From: Phaeacidiphilus oryzae TH49
Lineage (GTDB): Bacteria; Actinomycetota; Actinomycetes; Streptomycetales; Streptomycetaceae
DNA: 64,000 bases
Assembly (NCBI RefSeq): GCF_000744815.1
Contig: NZ_JQMQ01000005.1
Coordinates: 380,055 to 444,054 of the forward strand
Reading direction: 5' to 3'
Both the position numbers and the translations under genes were made by a program. Position 1 is the stretch's first letter. Each line of letters begins with the position of its first letter. The notes under the pieces are model-generated. The model did no database searches. It saw only the letters and a program-made list of their open reading frames with translations, and was not told the DNA's origin. Below, in pieces: positions 32,108 to 39,583 of the stretch.

Positions 32108-33493
32108 CTATTCCGGATTCCGGGCCGAACCGTCGGGATCCGGCCGCACCACCGGGGTGCGGGCCGCGACCCCCGCGCCCGCCAGGCACAGCACGGCGGC
32201 CAGGCCGAAGCAGAGGGCCCAGCCGGGGGCCGCGGTGCCGGCGACGAGCAGGACGGCGGCGCTGACCTGGCTGCCGAGGCCGCCGCCGACCCGGCGGACG
32301 GTGCTGTTCAGGGCGGTGGCGACGGCGGCATGCTCCTCGTCGGCGCCGAGGGTGGCCAGGGCCCCGCTCGCGCCGATGGCCAGCCCGGCCCCGCAGCCGA
32401 GGACGAAGCCCGCGGCGCCGAAGCCGACCGCGGTGGCGCCGCTGCCGAAGGCCATCCCGCCGGCGCCGAGCGCCATCAGCGCCAGCCCGATCGCGTACGG
32501 CCGGCGCGGGGTGGCGGCGCCCTGCATCCGGCGCAGCGCGGGGGCGGCGAGCAGTTGGCCGACGGCGATCGGGAGGAGGTAGAGGCCGATCACCGCGGTG
32601 CCCGCGCCGAAACCGTGCTTCGGATCCGCCACCAGCCGTGGCAGCAGGTAGTACACGCCGAACAGGGCGTAGCCGACGGCCAGGGTGGCGCCGTTGGTCC
32701 ACAGCTCGGTCGGTGAGCGCAGGGTGCCGGCGTCCACCAGCGGCGAGGCGGCGCGGTTCTCGTGGCGCAGCCACAGCCCGCCTGTGGCCCCGGCGGCGAT
32801 CAGCAGGACGGCGGGCAGCGCCCAGCCGAGGCCGTGCTGCTTCGGGGCCACGGTCAGGGCGACCAGCAGCAGCGCCAGCGAGCCGCCGAGGAGGGCCCCG
32901 CCGGGCGCGTCGACTCCCCCGGTGGAGGGGCCCGGGCGACGGGGCACCCAGCGCAGCAGGGCCGGGATGGCCAGCGCCACCACGGCCGCCCCCACGGCGA
33001 AGACCAGCCGCCAGGAGACCGCCGCGGTGAGCGGTCCGGCGGCGGCGAAGCCGAGGGCCGTGCCGATCCCGAAGCCGCCGGTCAGCAGGCCGGTGGCGAA
33101 GGAGACCCGATCGGCGGGCAGCTCCTCGCGCACCACCGAGAGGGAGAGCGGGTAGACCGCCCCGCCGACGCCCTGCAACGCCCGGAAGGCGATGATCACG
33201 ACGGCGTCGGGGGCCAGCGCCGCGCCCACCGAGCCCGCCAGGAAGACGCCCATGCCGAGGACCAGCATCGGCCGCCTGCCGTACCGGTCGGCGAGCCGTC
33301 CGACCACCGGCGCGGCCACCGTCGCCACCAGCAGGTATCCGCTGAGCAGCCAGGCCCCCCAGCTCTGGCCGATGCCGAGCGCCCGCTCGATGTCCGGGAT
33401 GACCGGCACCACCGCGGTCTGCTGGTAGGCGAAGGCGATGTCGGCCGCGGCCAGGGCGGCCAGGAACGGCATGCCGGCGGTTCGAGCCGACAT
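32108..33493 (-). CDS. MFS transporter (DHA2-like, about 14 helices)
   Basis: This 461-residue transporter begins MSARTAGMPFLAALAAADIAFAYQQTAVVPVIPDIERALG. It carries the motif-A loop GRLADRYGRRPMLVLGMGVF (about residues 65-85) and a motif-C-like AVYPLSLSVVREELP region. It probably exports a small molecule by proton antiport. It starts four bases after the aconitase stop, suggesting translational coupling with an enzyme of tricarboxylic acid metabolism and export of a related acid. That link is inference. Confidence 0.88.
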   Translation of the reverse strand: MSARTAGMPFLAALAAADIAFAYQQTAVVPVIPDIERALGIGQSWGAWLLSGYLLVATVAAPVVGRLADRYGRRPMLVLGMGVFLAGSVGAALAPDAVVIIAFRALQGVGGAVYPLSLSVVREELPADRVSFATGLLTGGFGIGTALGFAAAGPLTAAVSWRLVFAVGAAVVALAIPALLRWVPRRPGPSTGGVDAPGGALLGGSLALLLVALTVAPKQHGLGWALPAVLLIAAGATGGLWLRHENRAASPLVDAGTLRSPTELWTNGATLAVGYALFGVYYLLPRLVADPKHGFGAGTAVIGLYLLPIAVGQLLAAPALRRMQGAATPRRPYAIGLALMALGAGGMAFGSGATAVGFGAAGFVLGCGAGLAIGASGALATLGADEEHAAVATALNSTVRRVGGGLGSQVSAAVLLVAGTAAPGWALCFGLAAVLCLAGAGVAARTPVVRPDPDGSARNPE

Positions 33494-33497
33494 CCCG

Positions 33498-35483
33498 TCA
33501 GCTCCGGGCCAGGGACGGGATGATGCCGCCGGCGCGGACGACGGCGCGCTGCCGGGTGGAGAGCCGGTGCCGTAGCCGGTACTCGGTGCCGTCCGCGCCG
33601 GTGGCGAGGATCACCGGTGGAGCGTCCTCGGCCAGCGACTGGTGGAGGTCGTCGAGGATCAGCTCGTCGTCGCGGTCCAGGCGGTCGTAGTCCGCCACGT
33701 CCTCGAACTCCAGGGGCAGCACGCCGAAGTTGACCAGGTTCTGCCAGTGGATCCGGGCGAAGGACTTGGCCAGCACGGCGTGGAGGCCGAGCAGCCGGGG
33801 GCAGATCGCCGCGTGCTCGCGGGAGGAGCCCTGGCCCCAGTTCTCACCGGCCACGATGGCGTGCCCGCCGTCCTCCCGGCTCGCCGCCGCCCGCTCCGGG
33901 TAGTCGGGGTCGATCCGGGTGAGGGTGAACTCGGCGAGCTTCGGCAGGTTGGAGCGGTACGGCAGGGCCTTGGCGCCGGCCGGGGAGATCTCGTCGGTGG
34001 AGACGTCGTCGCCGGCCTTCAGCAGCACCCGCAGGGCCAGCCGGTCCGGCAGCGGTTCCAGCTCGGGCAGGGCGGAGATGTTCGGACCGCGCTCCAGCTC
34101 GGTGTCCACCGCCCGCTGGTGCGGCGGGGGCTCCTCGAGGGAGGTGAGGTTGACGGTGTAGCGGTCGGGCTCGGTGAACCGGGGGTACTCAGCCTTGTTC
34201 TCCTCCGCCCAGCGGCGGGGGTCGGTGATCCGGCCGGTCAGCGCGGAGACCGCGGCGGTCTCCGGGGAGCACAGCCACACCGCGTCCTCCTCGGTGCCGG
34301 AGCGGCCGGGGAAGTTGCGCGGGAAGGTGCGCAGCGAGTTGCGGCCGGCGGCCGGCGCCTGCCCCATGCCGATGCAGCCCAGGCAGCCGGCCTGGTGCAG
34401 CCGCGCGCCGGCGGCGATCAGGTCGAGGACCGCCCCGGAGCGGGCGAGGTCCTGGAGGAGCTCGCGGGAGGTGGGGTTGACGTCGAGGCTGACGCCGGGG
34501 GCGGTCTGCCGGCCGGCGACGATCCCGGCGGCCACCGCGAAGTCCCGCAGTCCGGGGTTGGCGGAGGAGCCGATCACCGACTGGGCGATCTCCTCGCCCT
34601 CGACCTCGCCCACGGGCACCACGTCGCCGGGCGAGGAGGGGCGGGCGATCAGCGGCTCCAGGGTGGAGAGGTCGATCTCCTCGGTCTCGTCGTACCGCGC
34701 GTCCGGGCCGGCGGTGAGCATCGCGAAGTCCTCGCCGCGGCCCTGGGCCCGGAGGAAGTCGCGGGTCACCCGGTCGGAGGGGAACACCGAGGCGGTGGCG
34801 CCGAGTTCGGCCCCCATGTTGGCGATGACGTGCCGGTCCATCGCCGAGAGGTGGTCGAGTCCGGGGCCGTGGTACTCCAGGATCCAGCCGACCCCGCCCT
34901 TGACGCCGTGCCGGCGCAGCAGCTCCAGGATGACGTCCTTCGCCGAGACCCAGGGCGGGAGCTGGCCGGTCAGCCGGATGCCCCGGATCCGCGGCATCAC
35001 CAGGTGGAGGGGCTGCCCGGCGATGGCGAGCGCGACCTCGAGTCCGCCGACTCCGACGGCGAGCATCCCCAGCGCCCCCGCGGCGCAGGTGTGGGAGTCG
35101 CTGCCGGCCAGCGAGCGGCCGGGGACGCCGAACCGCTGCATGTGCACCGGGTGCGAGACGCCGTTGCCGGGTTTGGAGTACCACAGGCCGTAGCGGTGGG
35201 CGGCCGAGCGGAGAAAGGCGTGGTCCTCCGCGTTGCGTTCGTCGGCCTGGAGCAGGTTGTGGTCCACGTACTGGACGCTGACCTCGGTCTGCGCCCGGTC
35301 CAGGCCCAGCGCCTCCAGCTCCTGCATCACCAGGGTGCCGGTGGCGTCCTGGGTCAGCGTCTGGTCCACCCGGAGGGCGATCTCCTCGCCGGCGGTCATC
35401 CGCCCCTCGACCAGATGGTCCGCGATCAGCCGGTACGCCAGCGAACCGTTCTGCGCGCTGCGCGCCTCCTGCTCGGCGGTCAT
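33498..35483 (-). CDS. Aconitate hydratase-type dehydratase (single-chain, 661 aa)
   Basis: This 661-residue aconitase-superfamily enzyme holds a [4Fe-4S] cluster. Cluster cysteines are visible in SDSHTCAAGALG and in the pair GCLGCIGMG. The C-terminal swivel domain carries GAKALPYRSNLP and the GENWGQGSSREHAA active-site loop. Size and order match the shorter bacterial aconitate hydratase group rather than 900-residue AcnA or LeuC/LeuD. The ATG at 35483 has GGAGG nearby. It leads an apparent operon with an MFS and a ThrE-type exporter, which is unusual for a housekeeping aconitase, so a specialised hydro-lyase acting on a related tricarboxylate is possible. Confidence 0.9.
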   Translation of the reverse strand: MTAEQEARSAQNGSLAYRLIADHLVEGRMTAGEEIALRVDQTLTQDATGTLVMQELEALGLDRAQTEVSVQYVDHNLLQADERNAEDHAFLRSAAHRYGLWYSKPGNGVSHPVHMQRFGVPGRSLAGSDSHTCAAGALGMLAVGVGGLEVALAIAGQPLHLVMPRIRGIRLTGQLPPWVSAKDVILELLRRHGVKGGVGWILEYHGPGLDHLSAMDRHVIANMGAELGATASVFPSDRVTRDFLRAQGRGEDFAMLTAGPDARYDETEEIDLSTLEPLIARPSSPGDVVPVGEVEGEEIAQSVIGSSANPGLRDFAVAAGIVAGRQTAPGVSLDVNPTSRELLQDLARSGAVLDLIAAGARLHQAGCLGCIGMGQAPAAGRNSLRTFPRNFPGRSGTEEDAVWLCSPETAAVSALTGRITDPRRWAEENKAEYPRFTEPDRYTVNLTSLEEPPPHQRAVDTELERGPNISALPELEPLPDRLALRVLLKAGDDVSTDEISPAGAKALPYRSNLPKLAEFTLTRIDPDYPERAAASREDGGHAIVAGENWGQGSSREHAAICPRLLGLHAVLAKSFARIHWQNLVNFGVLPLEFEDVADYDRLDRDDELILDDLHQSLAEDAPPVILATGADGTEYRLRHRLSTRQRAVVRAGGIIPSLARS

Positions 35484-35600
35484 GGCGGCCTCCTCCCTGA
35501 CTACGTCTCCGTACACGCCTCAGTCGGCGCGGGTACCCGGACGGGAGCGGCCCAGACAGGCGATCGCGGGGTCGGAAGCAGGGCTGCCATCAACCCGACT

Positions 35601-35629
35601 TTGACTTTCGATAAGAAATCATTCAATCT
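35601..35629 (+). promoter_or_regulatory. Promoter for a leaderless transcript ahead of the ABC importer operon
   Basis: TTGACT (35601-35606), a 17-base spacer and CAATCT (35624-35629) lie in a locally A+T-rich patch of the 349-base divergent gap (35484-35832). Transcription would start around 35636-35637, exactly at the ATG of the small upstream ORF. The other side of the gap (35484-35600) shows no gene. Confidence 0.55.
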
Positions 35630-35636
35630 TCTGGTC

Positions 35637-35729
35637 ATGTCCTGTGATCACGCCCCGCTTCGCGCCGCCCATCGGCTGGCTCTCATCGGCGTGACCGGAC
35701 TCTGTGTGGCCGACGTCCACTGTCGCTGA
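35637..35729 (+). CDS. Leaderless 30-residue upstream ORF with C-terminal cysteines (leader peptide candidate)
   Basis: This 30-codon frame begins ATG-TCC-TGT, and its last 16 residues are ALIGVTGLCVADVHCR. Cys codons are at positions 3, 23 and 29. No ribosome-binding site precedes it; instead, the ATG coincides with the predicted transcription start, so it would be translated from a leaderless mRNA. Leaderless uORFs ending in Cys codons act as cysteine-responsive attenuators in mycobacteria, and short Cys-ended leader peptides precede sulfur genes in Streptomyces. The importer gene starts 104 bases downstream. The intervening region is C-rich and G-poor, without a strong hairpin. By analogy it may tie expression of the importer to cysteine supply. 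Confidence 0.55.
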   Translation: MSCDHAPLRAAHRLALIGVTGLCVADVHCR

Positions 35730-35832
35730 GGGCCCCGCCCCGCACCGCGACCTCCGCCACCCCTCTTCTTCACCCCTCACCACACTTCACCGGTCCCGTG
35801 CCTCTCCACGGCCGCGAAAGGCCCGTACAGCC

Positions 35833-37548
35833 ATGTCCCACAGATCTGCCCTGCTCCGCCCGCTCAGCGCCGCCGCCGTCACCGCGGTCCTCGTCGGGGG
35901 GCTCGCCGCCTGCGGGCCGAAGGGCTCCGGCTCCAGCGCCGATTCCGCCCCGCACAAGGGCGGCACGCTGACCGTCCTCGATCAGGGGACGCAGAGCGAC
36001 TTCGACCCCGCGCGGCTCTACACCACCGGCGGCGGCGACGTCCCGTCGCTGGTCTTCCGCACCCTCACCACCCGGGCCCGGGTCAGTGGCGAGGCCGGCA
36101 CCAAGGTCGTGCCGGACCTGGCCACCGACACCGGCGAGCCCTCCGCCAACGCCACGGTGTGGACCTACCACCTCAAGCCGGGGCTGAAGTTCGAGGACGG
36201 GACGGCGATCACCAGCGCCGACATCAAGTACGGGATCGAGCGCTCGTTCGCCCCCGAGCTCTCCGGCGGGCCGCCGTACTTCCGCGACTGGCTGGTCGGC
36301 GGCGCCTCCTACCAGGGCCCGTACAAGGACAAGTCGAAGGACGGGCTGGCCTCGATCGCCACGCCGAACGCCACGACCATCGTCTTCCACCTGACCAAGC
36401 CCGAGGGCGACTTCCCCTACCTCGCCACCATGTCGCAGTTCGCGCCGGTGCCGAAGGCCAAGGACACCGGGGCGGACTACTACAAGCACCCGGTCTCCTC
36501 CGGCCCCTACGAGGTGGTGGAGAACCAGAACGACGGCGTGCAGATCGACTTCAAGCGCAACCCGTACTGGTCGGCCGGCACCGACAGCCAGCGCAAGGCC
36601 TACCCGGACCGGATCGACTACACCGGCGGGCTGGACGCGTCAGTGATCAACCAGCGGCTGTCGACCAGCGCCGGCGCGGACGCCGACGCGGTCACCATCG
36701 ACACCAACCTCGGCCCGTCCGAGCTGGCCCGGGTCCGCAACGACAAGGACCTCGCCTCCCGGGTCGCCACCGGCCACTTCGGCTACACGGACTACCTCGC
36801 CTTCAACCCGAAGGTGAAGCCGTTCAACGACATCCGGGTGCGGGAGGCGATCTCCTACGCGATCAACCGCACCTCGGTGGTGAACGCGGCCGGCGGCTCG
36901 GCCCTGGCCACCCCGGCCACCACCTTCCTGCCGAACCAGAAGGCCTTCGGCTACACGCCGTACGACGCCTTCCCGGCCGGGGCCACCGGCAACGCGGCCA
37001 AGGCCAGGCAGCTGCTGGCGCAGGCCGGTTACCCGCACGGGCTGACCGTCACCCTGACCCACTCCACCTCGGACTCCAGCAACGAGGGCCCGGCGGTGGC
37101 CAGCGCGGTACAGGACGGCCTCAAGGCCGCCGGGATCACCGTCAAGCTCGCCCCGATCCAGGACAGCGACTACTCCAGCACCGTCGACTCGGTGAAGACC
37201 GAGCCGGGATTCTTCCTGGCCGGGTGGGGCGCCGACTGGCCGTCCGGCGGGCCGTTCCTGGCCCCGATCTTCGACGGCCGGCAGATCGTCGCCAACGGCG
37301 CCAACTTCAACTCGGCGCAGTTGAACGACTCCTCGGTGAACGCGGCGATCGACCGGATCGACGCCATCACCGACCACGCCAAGGCCGCCGAGCAGTGGGG
37401 CGCGCTGGACAAGCAGCTCGGGCAGCAGGCGCTGACCGTGCCGCTCTTCCACCCGGTCTACGAGCGGCTGTACGGCAAGAACATCCGCAACGTCGTGATC
37501 AGCGACTGGGACGGCCGGGTCGACGTCGCCGACGTCGCCGTGAAGTAA
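35833..37548 (+). CDS. Peptide/nickel-type ABC substrate-binding lipoprotein (SBP family 5)
   Basis: This 571-residue solute receptor of the Dpp/Opp/Nik class has a Sec signal with lipobox (AAVTAVLVGGLAACGPKG, Cys at about residue 27) and a Ser/Gly linker. The family-5 fold includes YHLKPGLKFEDGTAITSADIKYGIERSF (about 110-140) and the RVREAISYAINRTSVV segment. The ligand cannot be read from sequence: di/oligopeptides, opines, glutathione or metal chelates are all possible. The upstream Cys leader ORF would favour a sulfur-containing ligand. First gene of a four-gene operon, with permease genes directly following. Confidence 0.92.
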   Translation: MSHRSALLRPLSAAAVTAVLVGGLAACGPKGSGSSADSAPHKGGTLTVLDQGTQSDFDPARLYTTGGGDVPSLVFRTLTTRARVSGEAGTKVVPDLATDTGEPSANATVWTYHLKPGLKFEDGTAITSADIKYGIERSFAPELSGGPPYFRDWLVGGASYQGPYKDKSKDGLASIATPNATTIVFHLTKPEGDFPYLATMSQFAPVPKAKDTGADYYKHPVSSGPYEVVENQNDGVQIDFKRNPYWSAGTDSQRKAYPDRIDYTGGLDASVINQRLSTSAGADADAVTIDTNLGPSELARVRNDKDLASRVATGHFGYTDYLAFNPKVKPFNDIRVREAISYAINRTSVVNAAGGSALATPATTFLPNQKAFGYTPYDAFPAGATGNAAKARQLLAQAGYPHGLTVTLTHSTSDSSNEGPAVASAVQDGLKAAGITVKLAPIQDSDYSSTVDSVKTEPGFFLAGWGADWPSGGPFLAPIFDGRQIVANGANFNSAQLNDSSVNAAIDRIDAITDHAKAAEQWGALDKQLGQQALTVPLFHPVYERLYGKNIRNVVISDWDGRVDVADVAVK

Positions 37549-37565
37549 GCGGGCCGGAAAAGCAG

Positions 37566-38597
37566 ATGAGCACGACCGACGTACTCTCCGGGGCGGCCGA
37601 GCGGGTCGCCCCGGCCACCGGGGCCCGCCAGGTGTGGCAGCGGCTGCGCGCCAACCGCGCCGCCATGGCGGGCCTGGTGGTCCTCGTCCTGCTGGTACTG
37701 GTCGCGGCCACCGCGCCGCTGCTCGCCTCCCTGGAGGGGCAGAGCCCGTACGCCTACCACGACTCGCTGCTGGACTCGGCGCTCGGCGGTTCGCCGATCG
37801 GGTCCTTCGGCGGGATCAGCGGCTCGCACTGGCTGGGGGTGGAGCCCGGCAGCGGGCGCGACCTGTTCGCCCGGCTGGTCTACGGGGCACAGATCTCGCT
37901 GCTGGTCGCGGTGGGCTCGACCGTGGTCCAGGTGCTGGTCGGACTGGCCGCGGGGCTGGCGGCCGGGCTGGGCAACCGCCTCCTGGACCAGGTGCTCGGC
38001 CACACCACGGACGTGATGCTGGCGCTGCCCTCGCTGGTCTTCGCCATCGCGCTGATGGCCGTGGTGCCGTCCGGGTTCCCGCGTCCGCTGCTGCTGATGC
38101 TGGTCATCGGCCTCCTCGGGTGGGGTGGAACGGCCCGGGTGGTGCGGGCGCAGACGCTCGCCCTCAGGGAGCTCGACTACGTCGCGGCGGCCCGGCTGGG
38201 CGGCTCCGGCCCCTGGCGGATCGCCCGCCGGGAGCTGCTGCCCTCGCTGGCCGCTCCGGTGATCACGTACGCGGCGCTGCTGCTGCCGTCCAACGTGGTC
38301 AGCGAGGCCGGGCTGTCCTTCCTCGGCGTGGGTGTCAAGCCGCCGACCGCCTCCTGGGGGCAGATGCTGTCCTCGGCGGCCACCTGGTTCCAGTCCGACC
38401 CGATGTACGTCCTGCTGCCGGCCGTGCTGCTCTTCGTCACCACCCTCTCCTTCACCGTCGTCGGCGACGCGCTGCGAGCCGCGCTCGACCCGCGGTCGGC
38501 CTCCAGGGCCGGGCGGATCAGGCGGCTGCGGCGGAAGCGGACGGCCGCCGAAACCGCGGTCGACGGTGCGGGCCCGACTACCGGAGGTGCGGCATGA
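37566..38597 (+). CDS. ABC transporter permease, DppC/OppC type
   Basis: This 343-residue membrane subunit has a cytoplasmic N-terminus, a first helix (AAMAGLVVLVLLVLVAATAPLLA) and a long extracellular loop with HWLGVEPGSGRDLFARLVYG, typical of DppC. The EAA loop occurs near RELDYVAAARLGGSGPWRIARRELLP. The C-terminus is Arg-rich. It starts 18 bases after the receptor gene and overlaps the next permease as ATGA. Confidence 0.93.
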   Translation: MSTTDVLSGAAERVAPATGARQVWQRLRANRAAMAGLVVLVLLVLVAATAPLLASLEGQSPYAYHDSLLDSALGGSPIGSFGGISGSHWLGVEPGSGRDLFARLVYGAQISLLVAVGSTVVQVLVGLAAGLAAGLGNRLLDQVLGHTTDVMLALPSLVFAIALMAVVPSGFPRPLLLMLVIGLLGWGGTARVVRAQTLALRELDYVAAARLGGSGPWRIARRELLPSLAAPVITYAALLLPSNVVSEAGLSFLGVGVKPPTASWGQMLSSAATWFQSDPMYVLLPAVLLFVTTLSFTVVGDALRAALDPRSASRAGRIRRLRRKRTAAETAVDGAGPTTGGAA

Positions 38598-39583
38598 CGC
38601 GCTTTCTGCTGCGCCGGCTGGCCGGCATGCTGGCCGTCCTCTTCCTCCTCTCGGTCGTGGTCTACGCGGTCTTCTACCTCGCCCCGGGCGACCCCGCGCA
38701 GCTGGCCTGCGGCCCCAAGTGCAGCCCGGCGCAGGTCGCGCAGGTGCGCGAGCGGCTGGGCCTGGACGCCCCGGTGTACCTCCAGTACGCCCACTTCCTC
38801 CAGGGCCTCGTCGCCGGGCGGACGTTCAGCACCGGCACCGGCCTGATGAACTGCCACGCTCCCTGCCTGGGCGTCTCGTACCACACCGGCGAGCAGGTCA
38901 CCTCGATGATCGCGAGCCGGCTGCCGGTCACCGCCTCGCTGGCGCTCGGCGCGATGGTGCTGTGGCTGGCGCTCGGCGTCGGCACCGGGCTCCTCTCCGC
39001 GCTGCGCCGGGGCGGGATCACCGAGCGGGTGCTGACCGGGCTGACCCTGGCCGGGAACGCCGTCCCGGTCTTCGTCATCGGCCTGCTGCTGCTCCTCCTC
39101 TTCTGCGCGTATCTGCAGTGGCTGCCGTTCCCGAGCTACGTCGGGCTGACCGAGGACCCGCAGCAGTGGTTCTGGGGACTGCTGCTGCCCTGGGTGTCGC
39201 TGGCCCTGATCGAGAGCGCCAAGTACGCCCGGCTGACCCGCTCCTCCATGCTGGAGACGCTGGCCGAGGACCACATCAGGACCTTCCGCGCCTACGGCGT
39301 CAGCGAGCGGCGGCTGGTCACCCGGCACGCCCTGCGCGGGGCACTGATCCCGGTGATCGCGCTCAGCGCGATGGACCTGGGCACCATGTTCGGCTCGGCG
39401 GTGCTCACCGAGTCCCTCTTCGGCCTGCCCGGTCTGGGACGGCTGCTGGTCTACTCGGTGAGCGTCATCGACCTGCCGGTGGTGGTCGGCCTGGTGCTGG
39501 TGACCGGCTTCTGCGTGGTGCTCGCCAACGCCTTCGCGGACGTGCTCTACGCCGCCGCCGACCGACGGGTGGTGCTGACATGA
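38594..39583 (+). CDS. ABC transporter permease, DppB/OppB type
   Basis: This 329-residue partner permease opens with MTRFLLRRLAGMLAVLFLLSVVVYAVFYLAPGDPA, the standard DppB start. Its loop sequence is FRAYGVSERRLVTRHALRGALIPVI. Unusually for DppB, the first periplasmic loop has paired cysteines (ACGPKCSPAQ and NCHAPCLG), which could form disulfides. It overlaps both neighbours by four bases (ATGA), so the channel and ATPase are made together. Confidence 0.93.
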   Translation: MTRFLLRRLAGMLAVLFLLSVVVYAVFYLAPGDPAQLACGPKCSPAQVAQVRERLGLDAPVYLQYAHFLQGLVAGRTFSTGTGLMNCHAPCLGVSYHTGEQVTSMIASRLPVTASLALGAMVLWLALGVGTGLLSALRRGGITERVLTGLTLAGNAVPVFVIGLLLLLLFCAYLQWLPFPSYVGLTEDPQQWFWGLLLPWVSLALIESAKYARLTRSSMLETLAEDHIRTFRAYGVSERRLVTRHALRGALIPVIALSAMDLGTMFGSAVLTESLFGLPGLGRLLVYSVSVIDLPVVVGLVLVTGFCVVLANAFADVLYAAADRRVVLT

